From NCBI GenBank assembly GCA_947449735.1, contig CANFTB010000016.1:21094-85093 (forward strand): a DNA stretch of 64,000 nucleotides. Reading direction: 5' to 3'. The stretch is from Chthoniobacteraceae bacterium (GTDB lineage Bacteria; Verrucomicrobiota; Verrucomicrobiia; Chthoniobacterales; Chthoniobacteraceae). The position numbers and the translations under genes were made by a program. Numbering within the stretch: position 1 is the stretch's first letter; every line of letters begins with the position of its first letter. Of this stretch, positions 30,701 to 39,900 are shown in pieces. The notes beneath the pieces were generated by a model. The model was given only the letters and a program-made list of their open reading frames with translations, had not been told where the DNA came from and did not search any database.

Positions 30701-30760
30701 TGCGGGGGCGAGCAGCGCGAGGCAAAGGCCGGTGGAGGAAGAGCGGAGGGAGGAGCGCAT
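27743..30760 (-). CDS. PSCyt1 / DUF1549 / DUF1553 protein with an extra inserted domain
   Basis: [63 protein letters not shown]; ~200 aa insertion relative to the 22401 paralogue. Confidence 0.92.
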   Translation of the reverse strand: [1005 protein letters not shown]

Positions 30761-31163
30761 TCGCGTGAAAGTGGAAAAAGTGTGGAGGTATGGTGGCCGG
30801 GGCGCGGGTCTGCAGCGGTGTTTTTAGAAAGATCCCGGCCCGTTTGGAAGCGTCTTGCCTACAGAGCGAAGTGCCATTCCGCGGTAAATATTAGGTCGAA
30901 AAGGCTCCCGGGATTTCGGCTGTTGGCGGGGGAGATTGCTTGTTCAAACAACGGATGCGCGGAACCGAATCGTTCTGGCTGGGGGTCCTGGGAGACGGTC
31001 ATGGGTTGGCTACAGCATAGCCTCGGGATCCAGCGTCTTTTGCCGAACTATTTTCACCTTTTTTACGGAGAGACCCCTGTGTAGGGAAGGAGGCGTGAAA
31101 TGCCCGCCCCCCCGTTCAGCGAACCCTTGCAGATTTAGAAGTGCGGTTCTGCAACACGCCTCG

Positions 31164-32564
31164 TTGCTCAAAATTTGCAAAACGGGAGGCCTTTGGGCCG
31201 CGGCGCTCGCCGGCCTCTTGCTCTCTCGCCAGCCCGCCACCGCTCGTGACATTCACGTCGACCCCGATTCAGGCCGGGACACGCCAGCGGACCCGCAGGT
31301 TCCCCTGAAGACGATCGCCGCGGCTATCCGGATCGCAAAGCCGGGTGACACGATCCACCTCAAACCGGGGCGTTATTCGCAGAGCGCCGATTTCCTTACC
31401 AAGAACGGCGAGCCCGGAAACCCCATCGTACTCGATGGTCACGGAGCCGTTCTCGACGGGAGCGAACCGGTGCTCGCCGCGGATTGGGAGAAGCTGGGAG
31501 GCGGGTTGTTCCGGAAGACGAAGCTGATACCCAAGATGGACAAGGCGATGCTGGGGCGCTGGTTTTTTCTGTGGAACGGCAGGATGAACCTGATGGGCCG
31601 CACCTCCAAGGGGCCGAGTGCTCCCTTGAAACCGGTGGCCGAACTCAAAGAAAACGAGTGGACCTACGTGGAGGCCGAGGACGCCTTCTACCTGCGACTT
31701 CCCGAGGGAATGGATTTGGACGCCGCTGGCATTCGTTATCCGGCGCGACCGAACGGCGTGGCCATGGGGGGCAGGGGTTCCCACATTGTGGTCAGAAACA
31801 TCACCTCCACCCATGTGTACAACGACGGGTTTAACATCCATGGCACCCAGCGCGGGCTGGTCTTTGAAAACATCGCCGCCATCGATTGCGGGGACGACGG
31901 GTTCAGCGCCCATGAAGACGCCGAATGCCGGGTGGACGGTTTCGTGAGTACCGGCAATTCCACCGGACTTTGCGACACCGTCTCCAGCGTGACGCACTAC
32001 CGCAACGTCTACATCCGCGACTGTCACGCGTTTGATGTGTATTTCATCGGGGACTCTCCGCATTCGATGGAGAACGTGCTGGTGGAAAGCACCGCGTTCC
32101 GGACGCTCGAAGTCTCGCAGCACAGCGACCGCCCCCAGAACGGGCCGAGCGCGGTGCATCTCAAAAACGCGTTGTTCCGCCGTATGTCGGGCACCCCTGG
32201 CGAGGCCAGATTTTCGCGCAACGCGCTGGTCACGCTCGAGAAGTGCAGTTTTTACGGGGTGAACCTGAGCGCGTCGCCCGGTTCGGAGGCGCGCGTGAGC
32301 GACTGTGTGTTCGGGGGCGATCCTCCGCCCAGTTTGTGGATCCAGCGTGGCGCGCTCTGGAAGGGGGAGCGCAACGGCTACCGTTTGGGCTCCCTCCGTT
32401 TTGAGGACGCGTCCTTTAGCGGGGACACCTTTGAGGGTTTTTGCAAGGCCGTCGGAGGAGAGACCGGGTCGCGGTGGGGCAAAAATCCGGAGGACCTCCA
32501 AATCGGCGGCGCGACGGAGAGCCTGCTTCAAAAGTTGCGTGATGTTGGACGCAGTGCTTTTTGA
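31164..32564 (+). CDS. Secreted right-handed parallel beta-helix (pectate-lyase-like) protein
   Basis: AARDIHVDPDSGRDTP..PLKTIAAAIRIAKPGDTIHLKPGRY and repeated VVRNITSTHVYNDGFNIHG / LVFENIAAIDCGDDGFSAHE rungs; the start codon (TTG) is uncertain. Confidence 0.75.
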   Translation: MLKICKTGGLWAAALAGLLLSRQPATARDIHVDPDSGRDTPADPQVPLKTIAAAIRIAKPGDTIHLKPGRYSQSADFLTKNGEPGNPIVLDGHGAVLDGSEPVLAADWEKLGGGLFRKTKLIPKMDKAMLGRWFFLWNGRMNLMGRTSKGPSAPLKPVAELKENEWTYVEAEDAFYLRLPEGMDLDAAGIRYPARPNGVAMGGRGSHIVVRNITSTHVYNDGFNIHGTQRGLVFENIAAIDCGDDGFSAHEDAECRVDGFVSTGNSTGLCDTVSSVTHYRNVYIRDCHAFDVYFIGDSPHSMENVLVESTAFRTLEVSQHSDRPQNGPSAVHLKNALFRRMSGTPGEARFSRNALVTLEKCSFYGVNLSASPGSEARVSDCVFGGDPPPSLWIQRGALWKGERNGYRLGSLRFEDASFSGDTFEGFCKAVGGETGSRWGKNPEDLQIGGATESLLQKLRDVGRSAF

Positions 32565-32749
32565 AGTCGCCGGCGCCTTCAATCCGGCTGCGTGACCGGG
32601 CTCGCAATCCTTCGCAAACCTCTCAGGTTCGGCCCGCGCCGTGTCGTCCGGAACAATATTGGCACTGCCAATTTGACTCAATCCCCTCATCGTAAAACTT
32701 CCGGACGCTCGCACGCTCGGTATTAGCGCGGGGCGCGCTCATTTACACA

Positions 32750-32832
32750 TACTTGCCGAGAAGAAACTGGCTTTGGTGTGCGCGATGCTTCACGACCCTG
32801 AGTGGTTGATTTTGGACGAGCCGACCAACGCG
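32750..32832 (+). pseudogene. Relic of an ABC transporter ATP-binding protein (Walker B region)
   Basis: Reads AEKKLALVCAMLHDPEWLILDEPTN with no Walker A or H-loop around it; homology stops abruptly after DEPTN. Confidence 0.6.
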
Positions 32833-32853
32833 ACGCGCATCCTCCACGCTTCC

Positions 32854-33204
32854 TTACTTCAGCCGTTTCGCATCCCAGGTCCTGCCGGGCTTGCTTTCCC
32901 ATTCCCATCTATCCTTGGAGGAGAAAGCGATCCCGACATTCACGCTCTGCCCCTCGGTATCAATGAGCGTTAATGTTTTGTCCGAGATTCTCCATCTACC
33001 GGTTTCCTGAACGTTGGATTCCGACACCGCCCCCATTCCGTAAGTGCCGTTCTTCTTGAACTCGTAGATCGTGTTGCGGATCTCCCACTTTCCGATGATG
33101 GCTTTTGCATACTTCTCGACCGGGACCGTGGCGGGAGCTGCAGAAACAGCGGCGGCCGGCAGGACAAAGACGATGGCGCACAGGGTGGCGAGTTTGTGAA
33201 TCAT
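32854..33204 (-). CDS. Small secreted protein with GKW-type (lipocalin-like) repeat
   Basis: Signal peptide MIHKLATLCAIVFVLPAAAVSA; IIGKWEIRNTIYEFKKNGTYGMG. Confidence 0.65.
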   Translation of the reverse strand: MIHKLATLCAIVFVLPAAAVSAAPATVPVEKYAKAIIGKWEIRNTIYEFKKNGTYGMGAVSESNVQETGRWRISDKTLTLIDTEGQSVNVGIAFSSKDRWEWESKPGRTWDAKRLK

Positions 33205-33308
33205 GGGTGGGGGCGCTACGGGGTATTTCTAGCGGCCGGCAAACCGCTGGCAAGCAGGCAGGCAACAGAGAGAAATGCACACGATCTCTGGATGGCGGGC
33301 GGATATGG

Positions 33309-34022
33309 TCAATTGCCGTCCCCGGATATCTTTTTTCCGATCATAGTTCCGGCCTTGGTTCCGTGAATGAAAAGTTTATCTGGATTGGTGGTCAAGTTCA
33401 CTCCCACTCCTCGCGTTTCGCCGCCCCATTTGATCTCGTATCTACGGGGATTCAGCGCACCTTGTTCCAACTTCCATACTCCTCTTTGCCAGGCTCCTAA
33501 AGCTTTTCCCCAGTTGTGTTTGGCTGATCCGTCCTGAGACATGGTCCAAATCTCCCGCCCATTGGGACCGTCCGGGAACTGCCACTTGCCGACGATCGGA
33601 TCGGGGTCACCGCTGGGTGGAGTCAGGCTAGCCTGCGGGCGATCCACTCTTTCGGCCGACATCCCGTTGATGGAGTCGATAACCAGTTTTTCGGGTGATT
33701 TCAGTAGGTGGGCACGGTCGGTTGTCCCGATGCTCCATTTGATCTCGTACTTCACAGAAGCGTCTAAAACACTGACGCGATTCCACTTTCCAACCCGTCT
33801 TGGCGCCTCGCCGTTGGATTCAAACAATTTGGCGTCTCCGTTAGGGTACAACTCCCAGAATTTTGTTCCGTCCTTAAATCGCCATCTTCCGACAACAGGG
33901 TCCGTTTGAGCTTGAGTTTCAGTTGCGGCGGTTTTTGCACCGGGCTGAGGCTCCTGCGAAAAGGTCGGCGCGGGCGCTACAGCCGTCAGGAACGCCAAGC
34001 AAAAAAAGAGACGAAAGTTCAT
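33309..34022 (-). CDS. Secreted protein with two GKW-type repeats
   Basis: Signal peptide MNFRLFFCLAFLTAVAPAPTFS; VVGRWRFKDGTKFWELYPNGDAKLF and IVGKWQFPDGPNGREIWTMSQDGSAKHN. Confidence 0.65.
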   Translation of the reverse strand: MNFRLFFCLAFLTAVAPAPTFSQEPQPGAKTAATETQAQTDPVVGRWRFKDGTKFWELYPNGDAKLFESNGEAPRRVGKWNRVSVLDASVKYEIKWSIGTTDRAHLLKSPEKLVIDSINGMSAERVDRPQASLTPPSGDPDPIVGKWQFPDGPNGREIWTMSQDGSAKHNWGKALGAWQRGVWKLEQGALNPRRYEIKWGGETRGVGVNLTTNPDKLFIHGTKAGTMIGKKISGDGN

Positions 34023-34340
34023 TGGAAACAAGGATGGTGCAGATTAAACGGTGTGGGGTTGTTGACTCCGACAGGGGCCAAACCCACCCCGCGGATTGGC
34101 ATATTAGTTTTATCACAAGCCGAGAAGTAAAATCCCTGTTCTTTAGCATCCACGGTTTGTCCTTCGGGTCATGACGTGTAAGACTAGGCGGTCAGGGCAT
34201 TTTTGTTTCGAACGCTGGTGGAGTTCTGCTTGTAATACCCAAAAATGGCGTTGGATCGGACGCTGTGTTACATGGCCAGCGATTAGTACTTTACAGGAGG
34301 AGGAGTGCACACTAGTTTGCTCCGCTCAACTTATCACTTT

Positions 34341-34496
34341 ATGTCCCAGCATCGCAGTCTCAAGGGGGCCAGTACCATTACGGCCAAACGCAACGTACTC
34401 AAGCGCTTCGAACGTGTTGAGCTTCTCACAAAACGCGGCCAGTTCAAGGCTGGCGACAAGGTCCTCGGCCTGCGCAAGACGATGCCCGAGGCGTAG
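34341..34496 (+). CDS. Small basic protein, PVC-superphylum type
   Basis: 51 aa MSQHRSLKGASTITAKRNVLKRFERVELLTKRGQFKAGDKVLGLRKTMPEA; strong terminator just downstream; matches my recollection of the PVC small basic signature protein. Confidence 0.7.
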   Translation: MSQHRSLKGASTITAKRNVLKRFERVELLTKRGQFKAGDKVLGLRKTMPEA

Positions 34497-34529
34497 TTCT
34501 TCGCTGTAAGATTTCTGATCTTTCAATAG

Positions 34530-34560
34530 AAAAGTCCGCGGCTCATTCCGCGGACTTTTT
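34530..34560 (+). terminator. Rho-independent terminator
   Basis: AAAAGTCCGCGG-CTCATT-CCGCGGACTTTTT, perfect 12 bp stem. Confidence 0.88.
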
Positions 34561-34765
34561 CTTTTCTAGGGGGTGAGTCGGGAACTCCAGCCTCTACTCG
34601 GCGGAGTTGCGCCGCCTTCGTCAGAACCGGGTCCTTCACGCGAACCGCCCGGTTCCAGCCGAGCCCGCTGAAGCCGTTTTCCGTTTTCTACTTTAAGAAG
34701 CCCCCTTGATAGGATTCCCTGTCGATTCCTCCGACAGCTTTCCTTCCGTTGCAGACCTTTTTCCC

Positions 34766-35170
34766 ATGGACATCGCCAACTCACTCATCGAGCAAAAAAC
34801 CCGCGAACTTTGCGATGCGATCGTCGCCTATCCCGGGTTCGGAGAGATGTTCCGCAAAATGGACAATTTCATGAACGATGAAATGGCCAAGTTTGAGTTC
34901 CAGATGGTGAACGATCGCGCGAGTCTTTTGCACCAAAAGCAGTCGGCCGGCATCCCCATCACCCCCGAGGAACTCTCAGACTTTGAGGCTCTCCGGGATT
35001 CGGTATTGAACAAGCCCGTCGCAAAGGACTTTTTGGAAGCGCAGCTGCAGATGCAGGTTTTGCAGAAGCTGTTTTATCCCATGCTCAGCAAGACATTCGA
35101 GATAGGGCGCGTGCCGACCCCCGAAGACTTTCTCAACGACAATTGTTCCGAGGGGTGCGGCCTGCACTAG
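34766..35170 (+). CDS. YlbF/YmcA-family-like helical protein
   Basis: MDIANSLIEQKTRELCDAIVAYPGFGEMFRKMDNFMNDEMAKFEFQ...; all-helical, Com_YlbF-like pattern. Confidence 0.55.
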   Translation: MDIANSLIEQKTRELCDAIVAYPGFGEMFRKMDNFMNDEMAKFEFQMVNDRASLLHQKQSAGIPITPEELSDFEALRDSVLNKPVAKDFLEAQLQMQVLQKLFYPMLSKTFEIGRVPTPEDFLNDNCSEGCGLH

Positions 35171-35279
35171 CGGGCGGAAACCATTGAAGCGAGTGCTGCC
35201 CTCTGCGGAGGAGTTCGCGCACTTGCTCCTGTGAACGCGAGAATGTTTAGCGCTTTACTGCGAGGGCTCTGAGAAGACT

Positions 35280-36197
35280 CTAGACCCACCAACTGCGCAG
35301 GGTGGCCAGATCCTTGCGGGTGGCCTCGATTGCCGCTTCGAGGTAGCCGGGGTCCTTCGATTTGCCTTTTAGATGCTCGATATGAAGACATACCGGACCT
35401 GCGTACCCGAGCGATTTAAGCTGGTCCACATAGGCTTTTCCTACGACGCCTTCGCCTAGGGGGGCCGGTTTGTGGCCCTTGCCTTCCCATGAGAAATTTT
35501 TGAAAAAAGCCATGCCGATCCGGTCGGCGACGAGGGCCACCTCTGTCGGCCAGGAAGTGCTGCCCTCAATTGTGGCGTGCATGATGTCGAAGGCCCAGGC
35601 CAGGTCTTCCTTCGGGTACTCGCGCATGAGGAGCGCGATGTCCCAGATCCCCGCTCCCATGAGCTTTGCTCCAGAGTGGTTCTGGTAGCAGGGGAGGATG
35701 CCGATCTCCTTGCTCAGCGTTACAAGGTCCTTGAGCTGAGGCCTGACTTCGTCGAGCTGGGGCCAGACTGGTTTCTTGTTGTCGTAGTTGTACCAGTTCA
35801 TCCGGAACCGGGGGATGCCGAGCTTTTTCGCGGTTCTGAGGACGGCCTCCGTGTGGGTGGCGCTGCTCACGGAGTTGATGCCCGAGGTCAGCATTGTGAT
35901 CTTCACTCCGTAGGGTTTGAGTGTTTCAACGAACTTGGGCAGTTCATCCTCGACCTTTGCGGGTTCCACATGGCCGCCGGGACGGATGGGCGCCTCGATG
36001 CCGTTGACCCCGAGCCCCGCCAGAATTTCACCCATTTGCTCGGTGGGAATGCCGAGGAAATGCTTCGAAAAGACGCTGAACTCCGGGCCCTTGGCGGCAG
36101 TTGTGCCGGCGGCGGATGCGACATTTGTAATGGGTTGCAGAACCGAGCAGGAAAGAAGTGCAGCGGAATTTTGGAGGAATGAGCGGCGCGAGATCAT
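35280..36197 (-). CDS. Sugar phosphate isomerase/epimerase (xylose-isomerase-like TIM barrel), exported
   Basis: Tat-like leader MISRRSFLQNSAALLSCSV; EDLAWAFDIMHATIEG, YAGPVCLHIEHLKGKSKDPGY. Confidence 0.8.
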   Translation of the reverse strand: MISRRSFLQNSAALLSCSVLQPITNVASAAGTTAAKGPEFSVFSKHFLGIPTEQMGEILAGLGVNGIEAPIRPGGHVEPAKVEDELPKFVETLKPYGVKITMLTSGINSVSSATHTEAVLRTAKKLGIPRFRMNWYNYDNKKPVWPQLDEVRPQLKDLVTLSKEIGILPCYQNHSGAKLMGAGIWDIALLMREYPKEDLAWAFDIMHATIEGSTSWPTEVALVADRIGMAFFKNFSWEGKGHKPAPLGEGVVGKAYVDQLKSLGYAGPVCLHIEHLKGKSKDPGYLEAAIEATRKDLATLRSWWV

Positions 36198-36432
36198 GGG
36201 GAGGTGGACAAGAGTCTACGAGGGTGACGGCTTAAAATTTGAGTCTCAATCAAGGGGCTGTCCACATTGGATTCCGGATCCTGCAGGCGGACAGGCCGAG
36301 GGGCCGAGAAGCAGCGGGCTATTTCCTAATGTTTCGGCACGGTTAGGAGATCAGGAGGAGATTTTTTGCGGAGCGGCAGAGGTTCCCTGCGTTTTTCTTA
36401 AGTCCTTTTCTGTGCCGTTTCCGTAGCGCTTA

Positions 36433-36849
36433 TTGAAAGATATGATCACTTCTCGCTCAAACACATTGCGTCTGTCCACCGCGGTGGTTGTCGGGGTTTT
36501 GACGGGGCTGGCGTGGCAGCCAGCCAGCGGACGGGGTTTCGGAGGCTCGATTTCCAGTGCCGATGGTGCGTTCGGCGGATTCGAGTTCGGAAGACTTGGG
36601 GGAGGGCCGGCTTCAAAGCTGGGGTCTCACAATGGTCCGTTCGCCTCCTTTGACGGACGGGAGGTGCTTTGGCGGGAGAGGGGAGGAAACATAGTGGTGC
36701 TCTCTCCTGTGGGGGGACGGACGAAGCACAAGGCGAGTCGGGAAGAAACGAGTCGTTCGTCTACGGATTTCTGCTTCGGATATGGGGACGCGATCGGGAT
36801 CGCATTGCGGCGCGCGCCCGCGGGGGCGGTGCGTTCAGACGGAAGATGA
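36433..36849 (+). CDS. Hypothetical secreted Gly/Ser-rich protein
   Basis: Signal-like STAVVVGVLTGLAWQPASG followed by a low-complexity region; no recognised family. Confidence 0.35.
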   Translation: MKDMITSRSNTLRLSTAVVVGVLTGLAWQPASGRGFGGSISSADGAFGGFEFGRLGGGPASKLGSHNGPFASFDGREVLWRERGGNIVVLSPVGGRTKHKASREETSRSSTDFCFGYGDAIGIALRRAPAGAVRSDGR

Positions 36850-36900
36850 TTTCCATCCCCCAGAGACTTTGTCGTTTGGAGACTGGGAGCGAAATTGCCG

Positions 36901-39900
36901 CTAGGGCGCCAGAAACCAGGTTTCTGTGAAGCCCAGGCCTGGAATTGAACTGGGGGCTAGAGGCCACCGACCGTTGATTTCAAGCGAATGGTGCACCCAG
37001 ATTCCATGCTTCAGAGCGTGTTCTCGAGGAACCCGAGGGAGATTCGCGTCGAACGGGATGTCCGTGGGCTGTTGTTGGCGGCTTTGAGTGATGAACTTCG
37101 AGTACCTCAACCGGGCGGATTGATCTTGATCGGCTAGGTCGTCGGGAGCGGGTGCCGGAGCGGGTGCCGGAGCGGGTGCCGGAGCAGGTGCCGGAGCAGG
37201 TGCCGGAGCAGGTGCCGGAGCAGGTGCCGGAGCAGGTGCCGGGGCGGGTGCCGGGGGGAGAATTGCCAGAGGTTGCAGCTTGAACCCGCTTGAATTCCTC
37301 AGCCCAAATTGCGATCGCATTTCCAGCGCCGCCGCCAGAATCACGCCCTCTAAGCTAGAGTGGTTGTGGTTGCCTGTGATCAAACCATCGGTTGTGTTTA
37401 GATAAACATTTGAAATGCCGCTGGAGGATGGCTGAACAGTCAGGTGTCCGTTGATCTCAATCGTTGGGGCGACCAAGCCAAGTCCGATGTCATGCTGCGT
37501 TACGCCGGCACCCGGTTCCGGGGCTCTTGCTAAAAGAGTCAGATTCTCGAGGTTTAACGTGATCGATTGGAATGCAGCCACGTCCCCCAGTACGACATTC
37601 TTGGCCGCAATCAAGAGTGCGCCCTGATCAACGACAAGCTTATGTCCGACTCCCATGGAGACTTGTTCTGCGCGGATCGTTAGGTTGCCGTTCTCTTTGA
37701 CAATGGTCGATTGTCCCCGGGGAGCCTGGGATCCCAAGGTGTTGAGCTGTATGCGCTTGGTGGCTTCCAGTAAAGTCGCTTTCACAAGAATCTCTTCGGT
37801 TGCGTCCAGAGAAAGCGCATTGGCCACCGAGGTGTTTTGAATCTGGATCCTGCCTGCCGAAGCCGTCAGATCTTGAAGTCGACGAACCGAGCCTGTCTGT
37901 CCTTCCAATGTGACCTGTCCCGAGGTGAACAATGTTAGCGCACCGGGACCGTCGAGGGACTTTTTAATAACGATGCTCCCATTGCCGGAACTGCGTAAAC
38001 GGACCGCAGCCAAGACTTCTACGGAGTTCCGGTACAACTGGTCCCCGGTGGTGGAGACGTCTCCGGAGATGCGGGTCGTTCCCTCGGCTCCAGTAGCGAG
38101 GCTTGTGAGAGCGAACGGACCGGACAAAGAGGTGATGCCCGCCGTGCTGGTTTCGAGGCGGAAGGGCCCCTCGGCTCCATTGCTCAATTCAATGGCGCCG
38201 CCGGAGGAACTCCGCAGCAGTGTGTCTTGGTTGAGGACAATACCTCCGGAAAAAGTCTGGGCACCGCTTGTTACTATCGAACCGCCGAGCCAGATCCCGT
38301 CCTTTGCGCGCACACTGAGGGAGGCGATGTCGTAATCGCCGAGGAGGTCTGCCTTGCCTCCCGTGTATACAGACAGGTTAAACGCACCGTCGGCGCCGCC
38401 CTTCAGGGCGATGTTCCCGGCCGGACCGGCGCTCAGAGTCGTCGCACTTTGGAGGTGCACGACGCCGGAAAACGTTTGGTCTCCCGAGGTGGCGACGATC
38501 CCGCCCTCAAAGTTGAGCGGGCCTTCGATCTGGATCGATTGCAGTCCCGTGAGGGCGCCCTGAAGGGTGGTGTCGCCTTTGATGCTCAGCGCCTGCTCGT
38601 TTCCAAGAACTGCACCGACCACATTGACTCGGGCTCCAGAGAGAGTCACGGAACCTTCCATGGACAGGTTGTTGTGAAAGGTCTGGGCTCCGCTGGTTAT
38701 GACGTTCGTTGAGAGAAAAAGGGCGCCGCCCAAATCTGTTTCAAGGCTGAGGATGGGCCGAGCGGAACCTACTTGTCCGTCCAGTCGCGCAGCGCCCCGG
38801 GTGAGGAGCGTGAGTGAGCCCGGACCGTCGAGGGTCCCCTTGAAGACAAGGTCCCCGGCAGCCGAACTTTCCAAACGGACTGCACCCAAGATTTCGACGG
38901 AGTTCCGGTACAACTGCCCCCCGGTGGTGGAGACGTCTCCGGAGATGCGGGTCGTTCCCTCTGCTGCCGTGGCGAGGCTTGTGAGAGCGAACGGACCGGA
39001 CAAAGTGGTGATGCCCGCCGTGCTGGTTTCGAGGTTGAAGGGGCCCTGAACGCCGCTGGTCAAATTAATGGAGCTGCCCGCGGAACTGCGTAGAACCGAG
39101 TCGCTTTTGAGCCAAATGCCGCTCGCGTACGTCTGAACTCCGGTTGTGACAATGGAGCCGCCAATCCAGGTTTCGCCCTCGGCGAGAACCTTGAGGGAGG
39201 CGATGCTGTAGTTGCCGAGAATTGCCGCTCTACCTCCCGAGGATACAACCATTTCAAAGGGGCCTTCGGCACCAGCTCCCAAGGAAATGTCTCCTGCAGG
39301 ACCGCTAATCAGAGAGGTCTCATTTTGGAGGCGCAGAGTGCCGGTGTAGTTCTGGTATCCCGAGCTGGCGATCAATCCACCCTTGAAAATGAGGGGGCCT
39401 TCTACCCATAGGGACTTCAGGCCAGTCGCAGAACCTTGGAGCGTAGATTCTCCGTTAATGCGCAATGACTGGTCGTTTCCGGTGATATCGCCGTTTATTA
39501 TGACAGTTGAGCCGGTCAGAGTTGCCGGTCCTGCAAGGGCAATGGCATCGTTAAATGTTTGTGCGCCAGTAGTGCGTATGTTTGCGGACAGGACAGTCGT
39601 GCCTCCAAAATCGGTTTCGAGTCTGTTGGTCGATACATTCCCGGCGATCAGCGTGGCTCCTGATGTCTTGAGGTTCAGTCCGAACTCGCCGGTTGCGCCT
39701 GCTGCTAGGCGGATGTCGCCTCCTCCGGTGCTGTAAAGTGTCGTAGGAGCAGCGATTTCGAGGGCGTCTCCGTAGGTCTGGGGCCCGGTCGTTTGCACCG
39801 AGCCGTGCAGGAGACGTGTTTTTCCGCCGGCGTCTGTGTAAAGGCTTTCTGCAGCTAAGGAATTTTGAAACGTGACGGTGCCCAGTGACGAAATGGAAAT

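Noticed and set aside
27728-31084. Long plus-strand ORFs (27728..29272 and 29624..31084)
   Set aside because: Antisense to the PSCyt1/DUF1553 gene, which has strong family motifs; typical GC-rich shadow ORFs.
37146-37256. CRISPR-like tandem repeat
   Set aside because: Direct 12-bp repeats without spacers, inside a coding frame; a protein linker, not a CRISPR array.
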